A program made the translations under genes and the position numbers. DNA of 64,000 bases from Comamonas serinivorans (GTDB taxonomy: Bacteria; Pseudomonadota; Gammaproteobacteria; Burkholderiales; Burkholderiaceae_C), in NCBI RefSeq assembly GCF_002158865.1, contig NZ_CP021455.1, positions 2,046,001 to 2,110,000 of the forward strand. The letters are read 5' to 3'. Shown here piece after piece: positions 42,399 to 49,839 of this stretch. Positions within the stretch are counted from its first letter, which is position 1. Every line of letters begins with the position of its first letter. The notes under the pieces are model-generated. The model ran no database searches and was not told the origin of the DNA. It worked only from the letters and a program-made list of their open reading frames with translations.

Positions 42399-43325
42399 TT
42401 GAAAACCCGATTCATCCTGATCCAGACCAGCCACGCCGGCAACGTGGGCGCGGTGGCGCGCGCCATGAAGGTCATGGGCTTTGACGACCTGGTGCTGGTC
42501 GCCCCGCGCTGGCCCGACGTGCTGACGCGCGACGAGGCCATCGAGCGGGCCAGCGGCGCCCACGATGTGCTGGCCAAGGCCCGCAGCGTGGCCACGCTGG
42601 ACGAGGCGCTGGACGGCATGAGCCACCTGTGCGCCACGGCCATGACGCCGCGCGATTTCGGGCCGCCCACGGTGGCGCCGCGCCCGCATTTCGAACGGCT
42701 GCTGGGGCGGCCAGGCGGCCCGCTGGTTTCCGCGCTGGCGCCCGTGATGCTGGCAGGCGAGGGGACGCCGATCGACGCATTGGGCGAGGCCGACGCGGCC
42801 GCCGGCGATGCCGCCCGCCCCGATGCGCCCGAGGGCGTGGCCTTTTTGTTCGGCAGCGAGCGCTATGGCATGCGCAACGACGACGTCTACCGCTGCCACG
42901 TCTGCCTCAGCATCCCCACGCATCCCGACTACGGCTCGCTGAACCTGGCGGCGGCGGTGCAGCTCATCGCCTACGAGTGGCGCCAGGCCCTGGGGGGCTT
43001 CGGCGTCCCCGGCCTGCAGGCTGCGGATTCGAGTGCAGCCGGCCGCACGGCCGAGGCGCCGCGTCAGGCCGACGCCGCCCAGGTGGCCGGCATGCTGCAG
43101 CACCTCGAGGCGGCGCTGGTGGCGGTCGATTTCCTGGATCCCGCCGCGCCCAAGAAGCTGATGCCGCGGTTGAACCAGCTGTTCAACCGCGCCCAGCCCA
43201 CGCCCGAAGACATCCACATCCTGCGCGGCATCGCCAAAGCCATGCTGCGTCAGGCGGCGCAGGTCGGCGCGCAACGGGCTGAGGCACCGGCCGATGCCCA
43301 GACCAACCGGAGCACACATGGCTGA
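42399..43325 (+). CDS. trmJ: tRNA (cytidine/uridine-2'-O-)-methyltransferase TrmJ-type SPOUT enzyme
   Basis: A 308-residue protein starting at TTG; a stop lies 12 codons upstream and there is no ATG before conserved sequence. KTRFILIQTSHAGNVGAVAR AMKVMGFDDLVLVAP is the N-terminal SpoU-type block. VAFLFGSERYGMRNDDVYRC forms the trefoil-knot S-adenosylmethionine site, and IPTHPDYGSLNLAAAVQLIA is the last conserved segment. It 2'-O-methylates position 32 of tRNAs. Helical inserts at about 120-145 and 205-230 make it longer than E. coli TrmJ. Its end overlaps the DUF1877 gene by 8 bases. Confidence 0.9.
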   Translation: MKTRFILIQTSHAGNVGAVARAMKVMGFDDLVLVAPRWPDVLTRDEAIERASGAHDVLAKARSVATLDEALDGMSHLCATAMTPRDFGPPTVAPRPHFERLLGRPGGPLVSALAPVMLAGEGTPIDALGEADAAAGDAARPDAPEGVAFLFGSERYGMRNDDVYRCHVCLSIPTHPDYGSLNLAAAVQLIAYEWRQALGGFGVPGLQAADSSAAGRTAEAPRQADAAQVAGMLQHLEAALVAVDFLDPAAPKKLMPRLNQLFNRAQPTPEDIHILRGIAKAMLRQAAQVGAQRAEAPADAQTNRSTHG

Positions 43326-43953
43326 ACGCGGCGTTCACTTTGCCCTGACCCCCGAGCAAGAGGCCCGGCTGCTGGCGGCTGCCGAGGCAGATGCCGAGGC
43401 CTACGCCGAGGCCTATGCCCAAGCCGTCGCTCACGCACGTGAGCGGGCGCAAGCCGGCGACGAGGCGGAGGAGGACGAAGACGAAGACGAGGGAGAAGAA
43501 GGCGACGGCGATGAGGAGGGCGACGCCGTGCAGCGCGAGGTGGATGCGCTCGAAGCAGCCTGGGCCTCCCTGCAGGCCGAAGGGTGGCTGTGCGAGACCG
43601 ACAAGGCCTGGGATCCCATCCACCGCTGCTTTTGCAAGGGCAAGCTGCTGTACGAAGGCGGCGAGTCGCCCTTGAACCTGCTCGTCTGCGGCGGGCGCCA
43701 GCTCAGCTGCAACGACGACTACACGGTCTCGCTGGTCACGGCGGACCAGGTGGCGGCCGTGGCGCAGGCCGCTGCGCAGGTCACGCGCGAGGGCTTGCGC
43801 CAGCGCTACGGACAGATCAAGCAGCGCGGCTACGCGCACCGCCTGGGCGAGGCCGACTTCGACGATGCCTGGGCCAACTTCCAGGACTTGACCGCGTTTT
43901 TTGCCCGTGCCGCTGCGGCCGGGCGTGCGGTCATCTTCACGGTGGACGCCTGA
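43318..43953 (+). CDS. DUF1877 (YfbM-like) protein with acidic insert
   Basis: The product has 211 residues and starts inside the end of trmJ. The C-terminal half (WDPIHRCFCKGKLLYEGGES onward, and LGEADFDDAWANFQDLTAFF AR...AVIFTVDA) matches the DUF1877 pattern. The N-terminal part carries a run of Glu/Asp at about 48-70 (EAEEDEDEDEGEEGDGDEEG), an acidic linker not usual in YfbM. Function is unknown. Confidence 0.7.
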   Translation: MAERGVHFALTPEQEARLLAAAEADAEAYAEAYAQAVAHARERAQAGDEAEEDEDEDEGEEGDGDEEGDAVQREVDALEAAWASLQAEGWLCETDKAWDPIHRCFCKGKLLYEGGESPLNLLVCGGRQLSCNDDYTVSLVTADQVAAVAQAAAQVTREGLRQRYGQIKQRGYAHRLGEADFDDAWANFQDLTAFFARAAAAGRAVIFTVDA

Positions 43954-43997
43954 TGCACGCGCACCGTTGTTGTTGATGCGGGTCACCCATTGGATGG

Positions 43998-44043
43998 GTA
44001 TGGGTGTGTTGGCGTTATCCATTTGACGCGAGCCGTGCCATAC
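43998..44043. repeat. 46-bp dyad element, copy 10
   Basis: GGGTATGG and CCATACCC ends, GCGTT at 15-19 and GACGC at 28-32. It lies between two rightward genes. Confidence 0.8.
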
Positions 44044-44087
44044 CCCTGATCTCATGAATTGCCTGACCGGCCCGCGCCGCTGCTGCC

Positions 44088-45155
44088 ATGTTCACCCGTT
44101 TCCGCTCCGACATCCAGTGCATCCTTGACCGAGACCCCGCCGCGCGCACGCGCTGGGAGGTCATCACCTGCTACCCCGGCCTGCACGCCATCTGGTTTCA
44201 CCGCGTGGCCCACGCGCTGTGGCGGCGGGGCTTTCGCTGGCTGGGGCGCTGGCTGTCCCACTGGGGGCGCTTCCTCACCGGCATCGAAATCCACCCGGGC
44301 GCCCAGATCGGCGACCGCGTCTTCATCGACCACGGCATGGGCGTGGTGATCGGCGAAACGGCCGAGGTGGGCGATGGCTGCACCATCTACCAGGGCGTGA
44401 CGCTCGGTGGCACGTCGCTCGACAAAGGCGCCAAGCGCCACCCCACGCTGGGGCGCGGCGTGGTCGTGGGCGCCAGCGCCAAGGTGCTGGGCGGTTTCAC
44501 GGTGGGCGAGGGGGCCAAGATCGGCTCGGCGGCCGTGGTCACCAAGCCCGTGCCGGCCGGTGCCACCGCCGTGGGCAACCCGGCGCGGGTCATCGTGGCC
44601 GACGCGCCGCTGGCGGAAAGCCCGCATGCTGAGCCCGCACCCGCTCAGCCGGTGCCTGGGGGCACGCAGGCCCTGGCGCCCCGGGCGCTTCACACCGCGT
44701 CCCAGGACTCGCCTGCGCCCGCACACAGGGAAGTGAGCGCGACGCCCGCCACGGTGCCAGGCGCCTCCGTGGCGTCGGTGGGCTCGGGGCTGGCGGGGCA
44801 CCCCGGTGCCCCGGCCGAGGCACTGGGCGCAGCCGCCGCAACAGCCGACCGCGGCGCGTCCGGCGCGGGTTCCGCCAGTGCGGGCACGAACGCGGGCGCA
44901 GGTGCATCGCCCGAGCACGCGCCTGCGCAGCCGGGGGGCTTCGTCGCCTATGGCGTGACCTCGGGCGACGACCCGCTGGCGCAGGCCCTGCGTGGCCTGA
45001 TCGCCGGCACGGCCGAGCAGGACGAGCAGATCGCCCTGCTGTGGCAGGCGGTCGAGCAGCTCAGCCAGCGGTTGCACACCGACGGCCTGCCAGCCGATGT
45101 CGCGCATCGGCCCCGCTTCGATGCCGCGCAGCTGAACCAGATCATGGGCAAGTGA
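44088..45155 (+). CDS. cysE: Serine O-acetyltransferase with long C-terminal extension
   Basis: A 355-residue protein making O-acetylserine for cysteine synthesis. Residues 1-60 are the helical N-terminus (MFTRFRSDIQCILDRDPAAR). Residues about 60-170 are the left-handed beta-helix with IGDRVFIDHGMGVVIGETAE, VTLGGTSLDKGAKRHPTLGR and GNPARVI, so this is the short bacterial type. After that comes an Ala/Pro/Gly-rich stretch of about 120 residues with no fold. A helical end follows (DPLAQALRGLIAGTAEQDEQ IALLWQAVEQLSQRL), possibly a coiled-coil oligomerisation tail. Confidence 0.9.
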   Translation: MFTRFRSDIQCILDRDPAARTRWEVITCYPGLHAIWFHRVAHALWRRGFRWLGRWLSHWGRFLTGIEIHPGAQIGDRVFIDHGMGVVIGETAEVGDGCTIYQGVTLGGTSLDKGAKRHPTLGRGVVVGASAKVLGGFTVGEGAKIGSAAVVTKPVPAGATAVGNPARVIVADAPLAESPHAEPAPAQPVPGGTQALAPRALHTASQDSPAPAHREVSATPATVPGASVASVGSGLAGHPGAPAEALGAAAATADRGASGAGSASAGTNAGAGASPEHAPAQPGGFVAYGVTSGDDPLAQALRGLIAGTAEQDEQIALLWQAVEQLSQRLHTDGLPADVAHRPRFDAAQLNQIMGK

Positions 45156-45507
45156 GTGGGGTGCGGGGCATGCAGACGACGCACAGCAAGGGCCGGCATG
45201 CGGGCCAAGGGTGCATGGGTTTGTTTGAGGTTCACGCAGTATGCATGAACAGGCGATTTAACATGAACGAGAAACGACCGATACTGTCAGAAACTGATCT
45301 TGGATGTGCACGCAGAGGCCGGCGGCGCGCGTGCGCCGCTGGCCCCGCAGCCCGCCTGTCGGGACGCACCCACCGCGATGGCCTTGAGCGCGCGGGGACA
45401 AGCCGGTCTTGTGCCGCGGCTCGGTCCGATGGCGGGTGTCTCGCGCCAGCCCGCAACCATCGGCCGGGGGCCGCGCGGGCCGAATGGGCAACCGCAGAGG
45501 GGTGGAC
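45156..45507. other. Intergenic region before the HPP-CBS gene
   Basis: It holds the dyad element at 45239-45284 and otherwise no gene or hairpin that I can support. Confidence 0.5.
45239..45284 (+). repeat. 46-bp dyad element, copy 11
   Basis: CAGTATG and ATACTG ends, GCGAT at 15-19, AACGA at 28-32. The inner pairing is weak. Confidence 0.7.
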
Positions 45508-46836
45508 ATGGCGTTGAAGCTCAAGGCCTGGGGGCCGATGGTGCCGCGCCCGCCGGCGCCCGATGCTGCCCGCACCGTGGCCGGCGCGGCCTTCGGCATC
45601 GCCATGGCGGCGCTCATCGTCTACCTCGACGCGCGCTTTGCGCCGGAGTTCGCGTTGCACCTGTTCGCGCCGCTGGGTGCCACGGCGGTGCTGGTGTTCG
45701 CCGTGCCGACCAGTCCGCTGGCGCAGCCGTTCTCGTGCATCGTGGGCAACACCGTGTCGGCCCTGTGGACCGTGCTGGTGCTGCACATGCTGCCGCCCGA
45801 CTGGTGGGCGCCCGTGGCCGTGGGCGGGGCCATCGCCTGCATGCTGGCCACGCGCAGCCTGCACCCGCCCGGGGGCGCAGTCGCCATGCTCATGGCGCTG
45901 TCCGCGCCCGTCATGCTGGCCACGCCGTGGTGGCTGCTGTTGCTGCAAATCGGTTTCATGACCGCGGTGCTGGTGTTTGCCGGGGTGGTCTACCACCGGG
46001 CCACGGGCCGGCGCTACCCGCATCACGCCGACCTGCCGACGCCGGGTGCAGCACCCGGCACCCCGCCGCCGGCGCGGCATGGCTCGCGCCTGGGCCTGTC
46101 CACGGCCGACCTGGAAGCGCTGCTGCTGCGCTTTGACCAGGCCAACAACCTGGACGCCGAAGACCTGGCCGAGCTCATCGTGGCCGCCGAAGACGCCGCC
46201 ATCGAACGCCGGCTGGGCGGCGTGCACTGCGGCCAGCTGATGAGCCCGCACCCCGTCAGCTGCCAGCTGCACGAGCCGCTGGGTGCGATTGCCGACCGCT
46301 TTCAGGCGCACCGCGTCAAAAGCCTGCCGGTGGTCGATGCCCAGGGCCGCTTGCTCGGCTTGCTCGAGCGCAGTGCCCTGTTCGAGGCCCTGTGGGCGCT
46401 GGCGCCGACGGACCCGGCCCAAGCGTTGCCGGCGCCGGCCGGCACCCCCCCCGAGAACGCCTCGCCGCTTGCGGCTGCCCGCCGTCGCTGGCGCTGGTTC
46501 CGGCCCCAGGCGCCGGACCATGCGCAGCGCATCGAGCGCAACGCCGGCGACCGGCACGAGACGGCCGGCGCAGGGGGCCGCACGCCCCTGGCCCAGACGG
46601 CGCTGCTGCACCACGGGGCGCTGGTGCTGCCGTCGGCGCTCACCGTCGACCCCGAAACCCCGGTGGGTCAGTTGCTGGACACGCTGGCGAGCCACCAGGT
46701 GCCCTGCGTGCCGGTGTTGCGCCAGGGCTTGCTGGTCGGGGTGATCACGCGCACCGACCTCATGCGACTGCTGCTGCAGCCCGCAGCTGCGCCGGTGCCG
46801 GTGCCGCTGGCCGTGTCCGCGGGTCAGGCGGCCTGA
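45508..46836 (+). CDS. HPP-family membrane protein with C-terminal CBS domains
   Basis: The product has 442 residues. I start it at the ATG with AGAGGGG 7 bases upstream; frames upstream lack family sequence. Residues about 18-170 contain the HPP signature (LHPPGGAVAMLMAL at about 117) within four hydrophobic helices. HPP proteins have been linked to nitrite transport in plastids and cyanobacteria. The cytoplasmic part holds a CBS pair (MSPHPVSCQLHEPLGAIADR; PSALTVDPETPVGQLLDTLA) split by a loop of about 90 residues. Regulation by nucleotides is likely; the transported ion is unknown here. Confidence 0.85.
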   Translation: MALKLKAWGPMVPRPPAPDAARTVAGAAFGIAMAALIVYLDARFAPEFALHLFAPLGATAVLVFAVPTSPLAQPFSCIVGNTVSALWTVLVLHMLPPDWWAPVAVGGAIACMLATRSLHPPGGAVAMLMALSAPVMLATPWWLLLLQIGFMTAVLVFAGVVYHRATGRRYPHHADLPTPGAAPGTPPPARHGSRLGLSTADLEALLLRFDQANNLDAEDLAELIVAAEDAAIERRLGGVHCGQLMSPHPVSCQLHEPLGAIADRFQAHRVKSLPVVDAQGRLLGLLERSALFEALWALAPTDPAQALPAPAGTPPENASPLAAARRRWRWFRPQAPDHAQRIERNAGDRHETAGAGGRTPLAQTALLHHGALVLPSALTVDPETPVGQLLDTLASHQVPCVPVLRQGLLVGVITRTDLMRLLLQPAAAPVPVPLAVSAGQAA

Positions 46837-47620
46837 TCGCAGCGCCTCCGACGGTTTGCCACGGTGGATGGTGGCCAGGCGCGCATGGCGCGCGTCTGCT
46901 TTTGCTTAGACGGCCAACAGTTGTGGGCTGGACTTCCTGGGTTGTGGCTGGAGCCTTGGGCCAGGCTCGGCCACCAGCAGCACCTTGTCGTTGATTGAGC
47001 TGAAGGTCGAGAACGCGTTGCGGGCTGCGCTGCGGCGGCAATCGGCCAGCCCTTGGACGCAGGTGTGGCCGGCACGGGCGCCTTGGCGCGGTGAATCGCC
47101 CAGCGCGGGGTGGCGATGAAACAGGGAGTTCCCGTTCCAGATCGAGATTCAGTGAACGGCCATTTCGCCATGCTGTCCTCATTTTTCGCCCGCTAGGGGA
47201 TCACCGTGCCCGCGCAGGTCGGCGTCGGCCCATTCCGCACTGTTTCAGTGCGATGTTGCGCTCGGCCTAAGATCGGGCCCTCGCCGTCTCGGCGCGCCCT
47301 GCGCCACGCCCCTCCATGTCCATCCTGCTGCCCTTGCGTTGCGCTTTCTGGCCTGCCACCGCGGCGCGCCTGCGTGAGCGTGATGCGGCGCGCCTGAACA
47401 TCGGTCCGCGTCAGGCAGCACGGCCTTGATGCGCTGCCCTGAGCGGAACCGGGCAGCGCGAGGGCCGCAGCACGCAGGCGCCATCTCCCGGCCGGCCTGA
47501 CGCCGCCAGCAGCCTCTTCCTCCGCAGCATCCCGCCTTGCCGGCCTGATCCGGCAGGGGCTCGCCTCACCGTGTTGGGGGCGCGGCCCGGCTTGGCGCCG
47601 GGTTGGTGCCTGTCTGCTTC
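46837..47620. other. Long gene-free stretch
   Basis: These 784 bases contain open frames on both strands, none with recognisable family sequence, ribosome site or coherent codon use. No dyad element occurs here. It may hold a decayed gene, but I cannot identify one. Confidence 0.5.
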
Positions 47621-48337
47621 ATGACCTCTGCCTTGGCTTTTTCGCCCGGCCTGGGTGCGCTCGCGCCCTGGCCGCTGTTCACCCGCGCCGCACGGCACTG
47701 GCTGGCCGGTGTCCGCGCGTGCTGGCCGCCGCCCGCGCTGGGCAATCCCGTGACCGAGCTGCGCATCGACGTGATGCTGCCGCTGGTGGATGGCGAGCTC
47801 GAAGCCATCTACGAGCGCCTGTGCCAGCCGGGCAACCGGCTGCATGGCCTGCCGCAGCGGCCGCTGCACGACCCGCAGTTCACCCTGCATTGGCGCGAGG
47901 CCGATGGCGAGTGGTTCGCCTATGTGGAAGACCGGGCCGGCCGCAGGCTGGCCGGTTACGTGGTGTTCAACCGCCTGGTTGAGGTGGACCGGCGCACGGA
48001 CCGCCGGGTGCGCTCGCCACACGCCCGCTTTGCGCCCGGCTACCAGCGCCGCGGCATCGCCAGCGCGGTCTACCGCCAGGTGCTGGACCAAGGCATCCAC
48101 CTGCTCAGCGGGGCCCGCCAGTCGCCCGGCGCCCACGGCCTCTGGAACCACCTGGCCCGCAGCCACGAGAGCCACTACGTGACCATCACCGACGCCAAGC
48201 AGCTGGCCTACCTGGGCCCGCAACGTCCGCCCGACGCGGTGTTCGACCAGCGCAGCACGCGGCGCCTGCTGCTTGCCAACGGGTGTTCGTTGCACGCCTT
48301 TGCCCAGGCCACGCGCATGGGCGGTGGCGGCGCCTGA
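47621..48337 (+). CDS. GNAT-family N-acetyltransferase-like protein
   Basis: A 238-residue protein; I start at the ATG at 47621 (MTSALAFSPGLGALAPW). The central part has the acyl-CoA loop of GNAT enzymes, RFAPGYQRRGIASAVYRQVL (about 134-153), i.e. the R/Q-x-x-G-x-G/A motif region as QRRGIA. It is preceded by beta strands with WFAYVEDRAGRRLAGYVVFN. The C-terminal third (GLWNHLARSHESHYVTITDA) is not standard. The acceptor substrate is unknown. Confidence 0.65.
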   Translation: MTSALAFSPGLGALAPWPLFTRAARHWLAGVRACWPPPALGNPVTELRIDVMLPLVDGELEAIYERLCQPGNRLHGLPQRPLHDPQFTLHWREADGEWFAYVEDRAGRRLAGYVVFNRLVEVDRRTDRRVRSPHARFAPGYQRRGIASAVYRQVLDQGIHLLSGARQSPGAHGLWNHLARSHESHYVTITDAKQLAYLGPQRPPDAVFDQRSTRRLLLANGCSLHAFAQATRMGGGGA

Positions 48338-48695
48338 CGGCCACCACGCGCAGCGTGTGCGGCGGTCACACGAGATTCCGGCGCGGGTCGCAGCCACATG
48401 CATCAAGCCGCTTGGCCGCTCGTCTGAGTACGGATGGAGTATGTGCGGCTTGCTGTTTATCAAGAAACGGCAATCGAGTGATACTGCTTGTAGAGACCGC
48501 ACACATCGCGCTTGGCTGCAAGGCCTGCGTGCCGCAGTGCATCTGCGCCTGCGAGTTCCGCCGCAGCCAGCGCCGCGCCCAGGCCGCCCATGACACGCGT
48601 CGCACGCAATGCGCGCCGAGGGTGTCCTGGCGCAGGTGCCTTGCAGCCCACGCGGCGCGTGCCGTCCCACCGCCCAAGCCGCCGGCGTTCGCGCC
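48338..48695. other. Intergenic region after the GNAT gene
   Basis: It holds the dyad element at 48439-48484; I see no gene. Confidence 0.5.
48439..48484 (+). repeat. 46-bp dyad element, copy 12
   Basis: AGTATG and ATACT ends. TTGCTGTTT pairs with AAACGGCAA through one G-T wobble. It lies between convergent genes. Confidence 0.8.
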
Positions 48696-49235
48696 TCAGG
48701 CCAGGGCCTGCCGGCTGCGCCGCCAGCGCAGGATTTCGTCCAAGATGAGGCCGACGGCACCGGCCGAGATGGCCATGTCGGCCACGTTGAACGCGGGGAA
48801 GTGGCCGCCGTAGAACAGCCCGCTGAGGAAGGCGAAGTGCACGTCGAGGAAGTCGACCACGTGGCCGTGCCAGACGCGGTCGATCACGTTGCCCAGCGCG
48901 CCACCCAGGATGAGGGCAAGCGCGAGTGAAAACAGCCGCTGGCCCGCGTGGCGCTTGAGCATCCAGGTGATGAGCACGGCCGCCACGATGCCGATGGCGG
49001 TGAACAGCCAGCGCTGCCAGCCGCCGGCGCCGGCCAGGAACGAGAAGGCGGCGCCTTCGTTGTGGGCGCGCACGATGTTGAAAAAGCCGGTGACCGGCGT
49101 GGCGTCGCCCAGTTGGTAGTGACTGACGATGAGGGCCTTGGTCCACTGGTCCAGCGCGATGATGCTGGCCGACAGCAGCAGCCACTTGGCCCAGCTGATG
49201 GGGTTGGAGGGGGTCAAGGGGGTGGCGGTGTTCAT
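48696..49235 (-). CDS. lspA: Lipoprotein signal peptidase (signal peptidase II)
   Basis: The product has 179 residues with four membrane helices and cleaves the signal peptide of prolipoproteins. The catalytic Asp residues lie in GGALGNVIDRVWHGHVVDFL and FPAFNVADMAISAGAVGLIL, the two family signatures. FFNIVRAHNEGAAFSFLAGA is the third conserved block. It follows ileS on the same strand, as in many bacteria, but with a 604-base gap, so it may have its own promoter. Confidence 0.95.
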   Translation of the reverse strand: MNTATPLTPSNPISWAKWLLLSASIIALDQWTKALIVSHYQLGDATPVTGFFNIVRAHNEGAAFSFLAGAGGWQRWLFTAIGIVAAVLITWMLKRHAGQRLFSLALALILGGALGNVIDRVWHGHVVDFLDVHFAFLSGLFYGGHFPAFNVADMAISAGAVGLILDEILRWRRSRQALA

Positions 49236-49366
49236 GCAGCGGTGCGGTGTTCAGGTGCGCCGATTGTCGCGGCAGCGGCGGTGGGCTTGAGGGGCAGGGG
49301 GCATGCGGGCAAGCGATGCGCAGCCAGCGGGTTCTTGGGTGCGGCGTTGGCTCGGGCGCGATGGTT

Positions 49367-49405
49367 CGGTGAGGTGGGTCGGTGAGGTGGGTCGGCGAGG
49401 TGAGG
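49367..49405. repeat. 13-bp tandem repeat
   Basis: CGGTGAGGTGGGT occurs twice in a row (49367-49379, 49380-49392), followed by a degenerate third copy. It is non-coding. Confidence 0.7.
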
Positions 49406-49789
49406 GCAGCGAGGTGGCAGGTCGGCCGTGAGATCCGGGCCACGAAGCCACCCGTGCCGCTGTGCCGGCGCGGTCACTCCGATCTGGCACAAGCGCCAGC
49501 ATCGCGGCGTGCCCACAGGCATCCCGGCAGGGGGTTGAGGCGGCTCGGCGGGCCTTGGGCGAATCACTGCCGGTGCCGGCGGCGTGCGCTGGGCCTGGGT
49601 GCTGGGTCAACCTGGCGGGGCCGGGTTGACCGGACTGCCGACCCCGAGTCGCCTGCCGCCCGGAAGCCGAAGCGCAGCCGCGCAGCCGATGCGGTGTTCA
49701 CATCCCGTCCGCAGCCGTTATGAGCTGCCGGGCGCAACCGTCACATGGCGCTGGGCGATCAGGTGAGTTCAGGGTGCCGGGTTGAACCC

Positions 49790-49835
49790 GTATGCGGCCA
49801 TGGCCGACAGTCAATCATCGGCCATGGCTGCATAC
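49790..49835. repeat. 46-bp dyad element, copy 13
   Basis: GTATGC and GCATAC ends. GGCCATGGCCGA (49796-49807) pairs with TCGGCCATGGCT except at one end position. Position 15-19 is CCGAC and 28-32 ATCGG. It lies 5 bases past the ileS stop. Confidence 0.85.
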
Positions 49836-49839
49836 CCCA

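Larger units (their letters stand above)
49236..49839. other. Gap between ileS and lspA with tandem repeats and one dyad element
   Basis: No gene is present. It holds a degenerate 13-bp tandem repeat (49367-49405) and the dyad element at 49790-49835, which begins just downstream of the ileS stop. Confidence 0.55.

Noticed and set aside
45484..45507. Earlier start for the HPP-CBS protein
   Set aside because: The ATG at 45508 has a good ribosome site (AGAGGGG) and the upstream residues show no membrane-protein character.
46824..47171. Open frame of 115 codons on the minus strand after the HPP-CBS gene
   Set aside because: It overlaps the end of the real gene and has low-complexity composition without any known motif.
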